From an uncultured Alphaproteobacteria bacterium (GTDB lineage: Bacteria; Pseudomonadota; Alphaproteobacteria; RF32; CAG-239), in NCBI GenBank assembly GCA_944391485.1, contig CALXTQ010000021.1:46310-110309 (forward strand): 64,000 bases of DNA. The letters are read 5' to 3'. A program made the translations under genes and the position numbers. The notes below the pieces were generated by a model. It saw only the letters and a program-made list of their open reading frames with translations, was not told where the DNA came from and ran no database searches. Of this stretch, positions 9,864-16,482 are shown piece after piece (position 1 is the first letter of the stretch; every line of letters starts with the position of its first letter).

Positions 9864-10091
9864 TTACAGATAATGCCGAAAAGCGTAGTCGCGATATTCC
9901 CGGAGTTTTTTTTCATAAAGCGTCGTCGGCTTTTTTTGCCGCCGGCAGTTTGCAATGTCCCGCGTTTGAATCCGGCAGAGGCTGTTAAGCGATTTTTCCG
10001 CGGCTCCGGCCGGCGTTTCGTCGGGAATAAAGTCATATTTTTGTTCAAGAACCGTCAGTTCTTCCGGCGTTTTGTCGTGAAAGTTTCTCAT
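9864..10091 (-). CDS. Small protein translationally coupled to the S24-like regulator
   Basis: A 75-residue basic protein that I do not recognise. The start ATG at 10089-10091 overlaps the stop codon of the regulator gene as TAATG, a classic arrangement for coupled translation. I prefer this start over a candidate five codons further upstream because of that overlap. The sequence is hydrophilic, has an acidic patch near the N terminus (KTPEELTVLEQKYDF), two cysteines, and a basic C-terminal half ending in REYRDYAFRHYL. There is no signal peptide or membrane segment. The coupling suggests it works with the regulator, perhaps as partner or antirepressor, but nothing in the sequence shows that. 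It could also be a chance frame. Confidence 0.5.
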   Translation of the reverse strand: MRNFHDKTPEELTVLEQKYDFIPDETPAGAAEKSLNSLCRIQTRDIANCRRQKKPTTLYEKKLREYRDYAFRHYL

Positions 10092-10699
10092 TACTGACTG
10101 GCCCACAAAATACGGTTAATCTGTGCGACATCATTCAAACGGACAGAAATGTTTTCTTTACTGTTAAGGTCGCATAGCTCCAGAGTTGACGGCGATCTGC
10201 GGATAAATTCATAAAGATTGGCGGAGCCGTCCTTTTTATAAAGGCAGATTTTGTCGCTGCGGCGGATTTCGGAGTTTTCCGCGAGCACAAGCAGCGTGTC
10301 TTGTTTGTAGGCGGGGGCATAAGCGTCCGTGTCCAGTTCGAGGGCATAGATGTCCGCCGTGCAGTCCGGAAACCTTATTTTATTCCATTTTTCGGGATTC
10401 AGAGGCATTCCGGCTTCTGATACGGATGAAAACTCTGTAACCGGAATAGTATTGCTTCTTTCAGGTTCTTTTCCTGTTTCGGCCAGATTATAAAAATCCT
10501 CAAAACCGATATTGCAGACTTCAAGAATTTTGTTGATGCTGTCCAACGAAGGCCAGCGTTGTTTGCCGTCGGGACGGATTCTTTTGCTTTTGTTGAAAGT
10601 TGTGGCGTCAAGCCCGGCTTTTTTTGCCAGTCCGGAAGGAGAAAGGCCGTTAATTCTGGCTAACTTATCAACAGCGCTCCAAATTTGTTCATATTTCAT
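10091..10699 (-). CDS. XRE/S24-type transcriptional regulator lacking the self-cleavage residues
   Basis: A 202-residue DNA-binding regulator. Residues 1-65 form a helix-turn-helix of the alphaproteobacterial type (GLSPSGLAKKAGLDATTFNKSKR). Residues about 115-202 are a LexA-like S24 domain ending in NRILWASQ, the tail common in this family. Two family hallmarks are gone. The GDSM serine position is Ala126 (TDAYAP), and the catalytic lysine position is Tyr163 (NLYEF). The protein should therefore not cleave itself in response to RecA. The start ATG has an excellent ribosome site (AAGGAGG). It is transcribed away from the virion cassette from a promoter that carries a candidate operator. This family also exists as core chromosomal regulators, so control of the phage genes is inferred from position and the shared half-sites. 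Confidence 0.85.
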   Translation of the reverse strand: MKYEQIWSAVDKLARINGLSPSGLAKKAGLDATTFNKSKRIRPDGKQRWPSLDSINKILEVCNIGFEDFYNLAETGKEPERSNTIPVTEFSSVSEAGMPLNPEKWNKIRFPDCTADIYALELDTDAYAPAYKQDTLLVLAENSEIRRSDKICLYKKDGSANLYEFIRRSPSTLELCDLNSKENISVRLNDVAQINRILWASQ

Positions 10700-10740
10700 T
10701 GTCCCTCCTTAAAAACTGAATGGTTTCACGGTTTATAGAG

Positions 10741-10769
10741 ATTATAATTTATTTTGTTATAGGAATCAA
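10741..10769 (-). promoter_or_regulatory. Regulator promoter with candidate operator
   Basis: On the minus strand a -35 TTGATT (10769-10764), a 17-base spacer and a perfect -10 TATAAT (10746-10741) face the S24-like gene. The half-site GTTATAGGAAT (10756-10766, plus-strand reading) overlaps the -35 and spacer, so the regulator could repress itself. Confidence 0.65.
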
Positions 10770-10783
10770 TTCTTTTTTTTATG

Positions 10784-10811
10784 TTGAAATTCCTACAACT
10801 CAATGTATAAA
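10784..10811 (+). promoter_or_regulatory. Divergent rightward promoter with candidate operator
   Basis: A -35 TTGAAA (10784-10789), a 16-base spacer and a -10 TATAAA (10806-10811) point to the first cassette gene. The spacer contains ATTCCTACAAC (10789-10799), the inverted copy of the half-site in the opposing promoter. A further GTTG-N7-CAAC dyad lies at 10836-10850, just before the first gene's ribosome site. Confidence 0.6.
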
Positions 10812-10870
10812 TTTTATTGGTTAATATTTAGTTAAGTTGTTATTTGCAACTAAAGGGAGAAAAGATTAGT

Positions 10871-11197
10871 ATGGAAGTTTACGAGCCTTTTAATAATGCT
10901 GAGGAAGTTTGGTTTTGGTTCTGCCGGTCGCTCTTGGCGCGGGGAGACGGATTGCGCTCCAGAAGCGATTATCCGGGAAAAAAACGCGGATGTGAGATCG
11001 GTGATATCAGCAGAATTTTGAAAACAATGCGCCAGAAACGTCTGGTAACCAACCGTCATTTGCGGGTTATGGCCAAATGGGGAAAACTGGCTCGTCCGCC
11101 ACATTATGAAAGCAGGGCTTCCTGCCGGGATGTCCGCCTATGGGATTACGGTATGTATGTGTTTGATTATTTTTTGAGACTGAAGGGGATATTATGA
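10871..11197 (+). CDS. Conserved small alphaproteobacterial/phage protein, first gene of the cassette
   Basis: A 108-residue soluble, basic protein of unknown function. The ATG at 10871 is preceded by GGGAG at a suitable distance, which is why I prefer it to the earlier TTG. Aromatic and basic patches stand out: EVWFWFCRSLLARGDG near the N terminus, CEIGDISRILKTMRQKR in the middle and ARPPHYESR later. From memory of the family, proteins with this layout occur in alphaproteobacterial genomes next to small phage-like genes, but I cannot name a function. Its stop overlaps the start of the next gene (ATGA), so the two are co-translated. It is the first gene downstream of the rightward promoter, a position where an early regulatory factor would be expected. 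Confidence 0.7.
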   Translation: MEVYEPFNNAEEVWFWFCRSLLARGDGLRSRSDYPGKKRGCEIGDISRILKTMRQKRLVTNRHLRVMAKWGKLARPPHYESRASCRDVRLWDYGMYVFDYFLRLKGIL

Positions 11198-11598
11198 TGT
11201 ATCCGGCGGATTTCAGCGCGGCTGACCTGGAGGATGTTTATGTCGTTTTCGCTGACGAGACGTCTTTATGGTGGCTGCGTTTTCTTAAAAAGGGCTTTCG
11301 CCACTGCTATTTGCTGTTTCCTCTTGCGGAGGGCCGCGTCTGGTTGGAAGTCAACCCGTTTTCCAACCGCACGCTGTTCAGGCTGCACAGGTACGGACGC
11401 GCTTTTAATCTGGCTGCGTCGCTTCGCGGCAAAACGGTTGTTCGCGGAAAAATCGCGCCGGTGCCGTTAAAATGCGCGCCTCTGGGATTTTTTACCTGTG
11501 TGGAGTTTGTTAAGAGAACCCTTGGAATACATAGCTTTTTTATCATCACGCCCTGGCAGCTGTTTAAAAAAATTAAAGTTGTAGGAAAAAAGTCTTGA
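11194..11598 (+). CDS. Phage-associated protein, possible permuted papain-like fold
   Basis: A 134-residue protein whose ATG overlaps the previous stop codon, with AAGGGG as ribosome site. It contains FRHCYLLFP near residue 33, a strand-rich middle ending in VWLEVNPFSN, and FTCVEFVKRTLGIHS near residue 104. A histidine on a strand followed later by a cysteine at the head of a helix is the residue order of circularly permuted NlpC/P60 and YiiX-like papain folds. It could therefore be a small peptidase or amidase. This is a pattern-based guess: the spacing is plausible but no full domain match can be claimed. Similar proteins occur beside terminase genes in alphaproteobacterial podovirus-like elements. 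The stop codon overlaps the -35 box of the next promoter. Confidence 0.65.
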   Translation: MMYPADFSAADLEDVYVVFADETSLWWLRFLKKGFRHCYLLFPLAEGRVWLEVNPFSNRTLFRLHRYGRAFNLAASLRGKTVVRGKIAPVPLKCAPLGFFTCVEFVKRTLGIHSFFIITPWQLFKKIKVVGKKS

Positions 11599-11622
11599 CA
11601 TTTAAATTTTTTTATGTTACAT
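11578..11622 (+). promoter_or_regulatory. Promoter before the packaging genes with third half-site
   Basis: A consensus -35 TTGACA (11595-11600), 16-base spacer and -10 TTACAT (11617-11622). Six bases upstream of the -35 lies GTTGTAGGAAA (11578-11588), the same half-site seen in the two divergent promoters at the cassette's left end. It fires into a terminator about 55 bases downstream of the predicted start. Confidence 0.6.
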
Positions 11623-11628
11623 CCTGAT

Positions 11629-11703
11629 TATCACTTGCTAGTAGTGTATCCAAAATAAATTACAAGCAAAATAGTACGGCCTCTGACAAAGAGGCCTTTT
11701 TTT
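11629..11703 (+). ncRNA. Candidate short RNA, about 75 nt, between promoter and terminator
   Basis: The promoter at 11595-11622 predicts a start near 11629. A strong intrinsic terminator ends at 11703. No reading frame with a ribosome site lies between them. The transcript could be a regulatory small RNA, or the leader of a late operon that needs antitermination to reach terminase. Nothing in sequence distinguishes these. Confidence 0.45.
11678..11703 (+). terminator. Strong intrinsic terminator upstream of the terminase genes
   Basis: A perfect seven-base-pair stem (GGCCTCT / AGAGGCC) with a GACAA loop is followed by seven T residues. It sits 14 bases before the next gene. Confidence 0.85.
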
Positions 11704-11717
11704 ATGGGGTTTTTCAA

Positions 11718-12029
11718 ATGACGACAAAAAAAATAAAAACGCTTAAGGCTTTGAAAACCAGGCTCCGAAAAACGCTTCCCGAAAAAATATCGGAGGTGAT
11801 TGAGAGTTACGAAGTTTTTTCGGAGCAGCCTGTTCCTGACGACGCCAAGGGATTCAGCGCACACCACAGCGCCTGCAAATCGGCCGTTGTTCATGCCGAA
11901 ACGCTGCTGAAGCTTGCGGAATGGACGGATGCCGAAGAAATTACGGAAAAAAGCGATGCCGGAAACAATAAGATTCTTGAAATACTCAATGAGGCAAAAG
12001 CAGAAATGAACGACGATGATGAAAGTTGA
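11718..12029 (+). CDS. Small protein upstream of TerL, candidate small terminase subunit
   Basis: A 103-residue helical protein with a basic N-terminal part (KKIKTLKALKTRLRKTL) and an acidic C-terminal tail ending in NDDDES. The motif FSAHHSACKSAVVHAETL lies near residue 47. The gene overlaps the start of TerL by 14 bases, the usual place for the small terminase subunit that selects DNA for packaging. No helix-turn-helix is obvious, so the assignment comes from position, size and charge pattern. It may instead be a conserved protein of unknown function found before terminase in related elements. The start follows the strong terminator and so depends on read-through or on a promoter I cannot see. 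Confidence 0.6.
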   Translation: MTTKKIKTLKALKTRLRKTLPEKISEVIESYEVFSEQPVPDDAKGFSAHHSACKSAVVHAETLLKLAEWTDAEEITEKSDAGNNKILEILNEAKAEMNDDDES

Positions 12030-13494
12030 TTTTTTTGAATTTGTTTTTCTGTGGCTGCGGCTGCAAAACTTGAAAATGCCCGCCCATCAGAAGAAAATTG
12101 CGAAATGGCTTTCAAAAATCTGGCATCGGGAAGGCAGCCGCCAGGCTCTGCTGATGGCGTTCCGTAATTCCGGAAAGTCGACGGTCGTGGGGCTTTTCTG
12201 CGCATGGGTGCTGTATGTCCGTCCGGATTGCCGTATTTTGGTAATGGCCGCGGATCATGCTCTGGCCAAAAAAATGGTTCGAAACGTCAAAAGAATTATT
12301 GAGCAGCATCCGCTGACCGGAAAGCTGAAACCCGGCCGGCTGGATCAGTGGGCCTCGGACCAATTTACGGTCAACCGCGATCTGGAGCTACGGGATCCCT
12401 CAATGCTCGCAAAGGGTCTGGGAGCCAATATTACCGGGCTCCGGGCAGATTTAATTATTTGCGATGACGTAGAGGTTCCGAAAAACTGCGATTCTCCGCT
12501 CAAGCGCTTGGACATGCGGGAAAAGCTCAACGAACTGGATTATATTCTGACCCCGGACGGCATGCAGCTTTATATCGGGACCCCGCATACTTTTTATACG
12601 ATTTACCAGACGGAGCCTGATGCCGCAAAAACCGAAACTGAGCCTTTTCTGCGCGGTTTTGACAAGCTGGAGATTCCGATATTGGATGCCGCCGGAAACA
12701 GCGCCTGGCCGGAGCGTTTTTCCGTTGAGAAAATTGCCGACATCAGACTGCGTTCGGGAGAAAACAAGTTCCTGTCCCAGATGCTGCTTAAACCGGTGAA
12801 CATAACGGACAGCGTGCTGAATCCCGGCCGGCTTCGGCCATATGACGGAGAAATAAGCGTTGCGTATTCCGGCGGCCGCGAAATTCTGAAAATCGGCGGC
12901 CGCAGAATGCTTTCGGCTTCCTGCTGGTGGGATCCTGCGTTTGGGGCCGGTAAAGGAGACAACAGCGTCATTGCCTGCGTTTTTTCCGACGAAGAGGGAA
13001 AATTCTGGCTGCATGATCTGGAATACCTGAAACCCGGGGAGGACGGCGAGGAAAATATTGCCGGAAGACAATGCGAAATGGTTGTTGATTTTCTGGTTCG
13101 GAACGCGTTGCCGTCCGTGCGGGTTGAGGTCAACGGCATCGGCCGTTTTCTTCCGGGAATTTTGAGGCAAACACTCAACCGCCGCCGTTACGGAGCCGCG
13201 GTTTTGGAAATGTATTCTTCCCGCAGTAAGGAAAACCGGATCCTGGAGGCTTTTGAGGTTGTGCTGGCCGCGCAGGCCCTTCATGTTCACAAAAAGATAT
13301 GGTCAACACCGTTTATTGAGGAAATGCGGGAATGGCAGATCGGCGGCGCCGCGCATGACGACGCTCTGGATGCCGTGGCTGGCTGCCTGTCCTCCGAACC
13401 TATCCGCATCGGTGCCGGCGCCGGTTTTGAAAACAAGGCCGGCTGGCAGGGCGGCGCCGTGCAGTTTGCCGCCGAAGCGGATTTTAACTTATGA
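12016..13494 (+). CDS. Phage terminase large subunit (TerL)
   Basis: The DNA-packaging motor: an N-terminal ATPase pumps DNA into the procapsid and a C-terminal nuclease cuts it. In 492 residues the Walker A is FRNSGKST (about 49-56) and the Walker B is LIICDDVE with Asp150-Asp151. The RNase H-like nuclease keeps its acidic residues: Asp in WWDPAFG (about 312), Glu in VEVNGIG and Asp in HDDALDAV near 450. The protein is full length and looks active. The overall layout matches the T7/Bbp-like podoviral type rather than the HK97-type GTA terminases. Two start codons lie in tandem (ATGATG); the gene overlaps the candidate small subunit. Confidence 0.92.
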   Translation: MMKVDFFEFVFLWLRLQNLKMPAHQKKIAKWLSKIWHREGSRQALLMAFRNSGKSTVVGLFCAWVLYVRPDCRILVMAADHALAKKMVRNVKRIIEQHPLTGKLKPGRLDQWASDQFTVNRDLELRDPSMLAKGLGANITGLRADLIICDDVEVPKNCDSPLKRLDMREKLNELDYILTPDGMQLYIGTPHTFYTIYQTEPDAAKTETEPFLRGFDKLEIPILDAAGNSAWPERFSVEKIADIRLRSGENKFLSQMLLKPVNITDSVLNPGRLRPYDGEISVAYSGGREILKIGGRRMLSASCWWDPAFGAGKGDNSVIACVFSDEEGKFWLHDLEYLKPGEDGEENIAGRQCEMVVDFLVRNALPSVRVEVNGIGRFLPGILRQTLNRRRYGAAVLEMYSSRSKENRILEAFEVVLAAQALHVHKKIWSTPFIEEMREWQIGGAAHDDALDAVAGCLSSEPIRIGAGAGFENKAGWQGGAVQFAAEADFNL

Positions 13495-13507
13495 GAGAAG
13501 GACAATT

Positions 13508-13531
13508 ATGGGGAAGAAAAAATGTTTTTAG
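13508..13531 (+). other. Seven-codon minigene with strong ribosome site
   Basis: An ATG at 13508 lies just after GAGAAGGA and reads MGKKKCF before a TAG at 13529-13531. The stop region overlaps the start of the next gene at 13522, which has a weaker ribosome site of its own. The likely role is to bring ribosomes to the next gene rather than to make a working peptide. Confidence 0.35.
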
Positions 13532-13779
13532 ATTCGGTAAGCTGGATAACAATGATTGAAGTGCCGCTGTTTGCAGCACTTTTTCGTTTTGTTTTCAAAC
13601 AAAAGAGGGAGGCGGAAGAGGCGGCCGGGCTTTGCAAGGATGCTCTGGCCGATTTCAAGCTTCATGTGGCGCGGAATTATGTGTCGGTCGGTTATCTGAA
13701 AGATGTTGAAACACGTCTGACCAATCATTTGCTGCGTATTGAGAAAAAACTGGACGATGCGGGAAGGAGGGAACGATGA
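13522..13779 (+). CDS. Small coiled-coil protein with N-terminal hydrophobic segment
   Basis: An 85-residue protein with one hydrophobic stretch (about 5-25) followed by a charged helical tail. The tail includes DFKLHVARNYVSVGYLKDVE and a stretch that could form a coiled coil. Proteins like this sit beside lysis genes in many alphaproteobacterial phages and are candidates for a spanin-like or holin-accessory role. Its stop overlaps the start of the SleB hydrolase (ATGA), so the two are coupled, which supports a lysis function. I do not recognise a named family. Confidence 0.65.
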   Translation: MFLDSVSWITMIEVPLFAALFRFVFKQKREAEEAAGLCKDALADFKLHVARNYVSVGYLKDVETRLTNHLLRIEKKLDDAGRRER

Positions 13780-14192
13780 GCAAAGAAACGGACATCCTTG
13801 CCCGGACAATTTACGGCGAAGCGCGGGGCGAAAGCATTGCCGGAATGGAGGCCGTAGCTTCCGTTGTTTTGAACCGTCTGGCGTTTTCTAGGCGCCGCGG
13901 CAGATATTGGTGGGGAAACTCAATCGGCGAGATCTGCCGCAAAAAACAGCAGTTTTCCTGCTGGAATCCCGATGATCCGAACAGCCGTCTCATCAGGAAA
14001 GTCGCGGATACGGATCTGATCTTCTGTATCTGCCGCCGCATTGCGCACCGCGCTGTTTCGGGACTGCTGGAAGACAATACTTCCGGGGCGACGCACTATC
14101 ATGCCAAAAAGGTGCGGCCGGTCTGGTCCGTCGGCAAAATACCCTGCGCGGAGATTGGCGGACATTTTTTTTACAATGACATTGAGGGATAA
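13776..14192 (+). CDS. SleB-type cell wall hydrolase, phage endolysin
   Basis: A 138-residue Hydrolase_2 (SleB/CwlJ) family enzyme that cuts peptidoglycan glycan strands. The conserved start DILARTIYGEARGES is intact, with the likely catalytic Glu15. The central VASVVLNRL and the QFSCWNP motif follow, and GATHYHA appears near the end. There is no signal peptide, as expected for an endolysin that depends on a holin. The gene is coupled to the coiled-coil protein before it, and a 3TM holin lies directly behind. Size and motifs fit phage and GTA lysis enzymes of alphaproteobacteria. Confidence is high for the family and for lysis by context. Confidence 0.9.
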   Translation: MSKETDILARTIYGEARGESIAGMEAVASVVLNRLAFSRRRGRYWWGNSIGEICRKKQQFSCWNPDDPNSRLIRKVADTDLIFCICRRIAHRAVSGLLEDNTSGATHYHAKKVRPVWSVGKIPCAEIGGHFFYNDIEG

Positions 14193-14195
14193 AAA

Positions 14196-14531
14196 ATGCA
14201 TATGAGAAAGATTGGTTTTTTACCGGTTTCCGGAATTTTTCGGGCTGGAAAAAACAAAGGCTCCGCAGCCGGAACAGAGCGCTGGCGGGCCGCTTTCGGT
14301 TATTCGGTCTCCGCGGCCTGGCTGGTAAATATGCTGGCGCTGTCTTATCTGGCCGTCAGCGGCCGGGACGGAACTGCTGAAATTATTATGGCTATGGTGG
14401 AAACAGCCCCCCTGTGGGGCGTGGCGCTGGGCGTGCTGGGTATTTCCGTTGTCAGCGGAAACGCGTCATTGCCCGAAAAGCGCCGGAAAACTGTCCGTAA
14501 CAAAAATCATGATAAAAATGAAAGGAATTAA
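14196..14531 (+). CDS. Holin of the 3TM / GTA-holin type
   Basis: A 111-residue membrane protein four bases behind the endolysin. The sequence RWRAAFGYSVSAAWLVNMLALSYLAV and a second hydrophobic run around TAPLWGVALGVLGISVV give at least two strong membrane segments. A charged C-terminal tail (EKRRKTVRNKNHDKNERN) should face the cytoplasm. This layout matches the 3TM holin family (PF11351, named for its presence in gene transfer agents). It would form the membrane lesion that releases the SleB enzyme. A second in-frame ATG lies two codons in and could act as a dual start, as in other holins. Confidence 0.72.
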   Translation: MHMRKIGFLPVSGIFRAGKNKGSAAGTERWRAAFGYSVSAAWLVNMLALSYLAVSGRDGTAEIIMAMVETAPLWGVALGVLGISVVSGNASLPEKRRKTVRNKNHDKNERN

Positions 14532-14533
14532 AC

Positions 14534-14734
14534 ATGGGAGGAGTATTTAGATCGCCGTCGCCGGCGCCCGTTGTCGATACGCAGGCCATTGCCGCCGCTG
14601 CCGCCGAAGAGGAGCGCAAAAAGGCTCAGGAAAGGCGCCGCCGCGGTTTGGAAGGAACGGTAAAAACATCCTATACCGGAATTCTGGATAGCGACGACAA
14701 AGAATTTAAACGCAAAAAACTGCTTGGGGAATAG
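14534..14734 (+). CDS. Small phage protein preceding the portal
   Basis: A 66-residue protein that begins MGGVFRSPSPAPVV, has an alanine/glutamate/arginine-rich helix in the middle and ends KRKKLLGE. Small proteins with this same plan (glycine/proline start, charged helix, a threonine-glycine stretch, LLGE end) commonly sit directly in front of the portal gene in Bbp-like podoviruses. Their role is not known to me; an assembly or connector accessory role is likely. It starts two bases after the holin stop and ends two bases before the portal start. Confidence 0.7.
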   Translation: MGGVFRSPSPAPVVDTQAIAAAAAEEERKKAQERRRRGLEGTVKTSYTGILDSDDKEFKRKKLLGE

Positions 14735-14736
14735 CC

Positions 14737-16260
14737 ATGGACGATAAGTTGGAAAAACTGGTAACGCGTTATCAGAAAGCCGCGGCTAAAAAAGCGGACT
14801 GGGAGGAACATTGGCGCGAATGCTACGAATATGCTTTTCCGCAGCGGGAAAATGTCAGCGTGAACGGGTACGGCGAAAATTACGGAGCCAAAAAGAATCT
14901 GCATCTGTACGACGGAACGGCTCCGGACGCCGTGGATCAGCTTGCGTCTTCCCTTCTGGCGGAACTGACGCCGCCCTGGGCAAAATGGTTCGGGCTGAAA
15001 GCCGGAAACGAATTGACCGAAACCGAAAGCGCCCAGATAGCGGATACTCTGGAAAAAACGTCCGATGTCATGCTGCAGAATTTTGAACATTCAAATTTTG
15101 CGGTGGAAATTCACCAGTGTTATCTGGACTTGGTAACGGCGGGAACGGCCTGTTTGATGTTTGAAGAAGCGCCGGTCGGAGAAGCTTCGGCTTTTCAGTT
15201 TTATGCCGTTCCGTTGAGAGAAATCGCCATAGAAGAAAGCGCTTCCGGAAAAATAGACACGACTTTCCGCTGTTCCGGAATATCGGCGGCCGGAATAAGG
15301 GAACGTTTTCCGGAATGCGAAATTCCCGCTGAGTTTCAAAAACGCTGTGAGGACGATCCCGATTACCGGGTTCGGCTTATTGAGGCCGTGATCCCCCGCA
15401 GCGGCCGCTGCGGTGTCTGCGGATACGAATATACGGCATTTGTCTGCGACGACGGTTTGGGGCCGGAACAGGGTTTCATCGTCAGGGAAGGCGTGTTTGA
15501 AACTTCGCCTTTCATAAATTTCAGATGGCTCAAGGCGCCAGGAGAGGTTTACGGCCGTTCTCCGGTCATGAAAGCCCTGCCGGATATTAAAACGGCCAAT
15601 AAGGTTGTAGAGCTGATTTTGAAAAACGCATCGATTTCGGTAACCGGCATCTGGCAGGCTGAGGATGACGGCGTTCTTAATCCGGCCAATATCAAGCTCG
15701 TGCCGGGCGCCATAATTCCCAAGGCTGTCGGATCCAAGGGACTCACGCCGCTGGAGGCGCCGGGAAAATTTGATATTTCCCAGCTGGTTCTGGAAGATCT
15801 GCGCAAGCGCATCAATCACGCGCTTCTGGCTGACAGGCTTGCCGAAGTCAATACGCCGGCTATGACGGCGACGGAAGTTCTGGAACGCTCCGCCGAAATT
15901 GCCAGAATCCTGGGGGCGAGTTTCGGCCGGATGCAGAGCGAGCTTTTGACTCCTCTGCTGAAACGGGCTTTTTATATTCTGCGCCGCCGGGGTGATATCA
16001 TGAATTTTGACCTCGATGGAAAAATTGTCGATCTCCAGTACAAATCGCCTCTGGCTCTGGCGCAGGCGCGTAAAGATGTCGGCAATATTTCCGAATGGGT
16101 CAGTCTGGTGGCGACTTTGGGAACTGACGGCATGGCCGCCGTAAACTTTTTTGAAGCGGCCAAATGGCTGGGAAAAACTTTGAATGTTCCGGCCGGCCTG
16201 ATTATCGAAAACAAACCGGAGCTGCCGGTTATGGAGGGGGCAAATGCCGCAGACCTATGA
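14737..16260 (+). CDS. Podoviral portal / head-tail connector protein
   Basis: The 507-residue protein belongs to the Head-tail_con family (PF12236, T7 gp8-like). It forms the dodecameric ring at one capsid vertex through which DNA enters and leaves. Family features are the N-terminal WEEHWRECYEYAFPQRE, the LYDGTAPDAVDQLASSL motif, LTPPWAKWF, and the C-terminal AEVNTPAMTATEVLER helix region. The length is normal for the family and no truncation is seen. Two CxxC-like cysteines (CGVCGY near 225) are unusual but may be incidental. The 3' end overlaps the Bbp19-like gene by 17 bases. Confidence 0.92.
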   Translation: MDDKLEKLVTRYQKAAAKKADWEEHWRECYEYAFPQRENVSVNGYGENYGAKKNLHLYDGTAPDAVDQLASSLLAELTPPWAKWFGLKAGNELTETESAQIADTLEKTSDVMLQNFEHSNFAVEIHQCYLDLVTAGTACLMFEEAPVGEASAFQFYAVPLREIAIEESASGKIDTTFRCSGISAAGIRERFPECEIPAEFQKRCEDDPDYRVRLIEAVIPRSGRCGVCGYEYTAFVCDDGLGPEQGFIVREGVFETSPFINFRWLKAPGEVYGRSPVMKALPDIKTANKVVELILKNASISVTGIWQAEDDGVLNPANIKLVPGAIIPKAVGSKGLTPLEAPGKFDISQLVLEDLRKRINHALLADRLAEVNTPAMTATEVLERSAEIARILGASFGRMQSELLTPLLKRAFYILRRRGDIMNFDLDGKIVDLQYKSPLALAQARKDVGNISEWVSLVATLGTDGMAAVNFFEAAKWLGKTLNVPAGLIIENKPELPVMEGANAADL

Positions 16261-16471
16261 AACCGGGCAGATGACTGACGGCGAAATCCGTCAGGCTTTT
16301 GCCAGATGTTTTGCAACCAGAGAGGGACGAATAGCCCTCTCTTTTTTAAACCGTATAACCCTCGGGCGCTATCTCGGGCCGGAAAGCACCGCGGATGAGC
16401 TGCGTCATCTGGAAGGGCAGCGGCATTTAGTAAGTTACATAAATGCGCTGGCGGGTTATCACAACAACTGA
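16244..16471 (+). CDS. Bbp19-like small phage protein
   Basis: A 75-residue protein matching the Bbp19-like phage family by its plan: an AFARCFATREGRIALSFL helix, a short loop, then ELRHLEGQRHLVSYINAL. Members occur between portal and scaffold genes in Bordetella phage BPP-1-like podoviruses. The function is not established. The gene starts inside the last codons of the portal gene, which suggests coupled translation and matched dosage. Confidence 0.75.
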   Translation: MPQTYETGQMTDGEIRQAFARCFATREGRIALSFLNRITLGRYLGPESTADELRHLEGQRHLVSYINALAGYHNN

Positions 16472-16482
16472 AAGGAAAAGTA

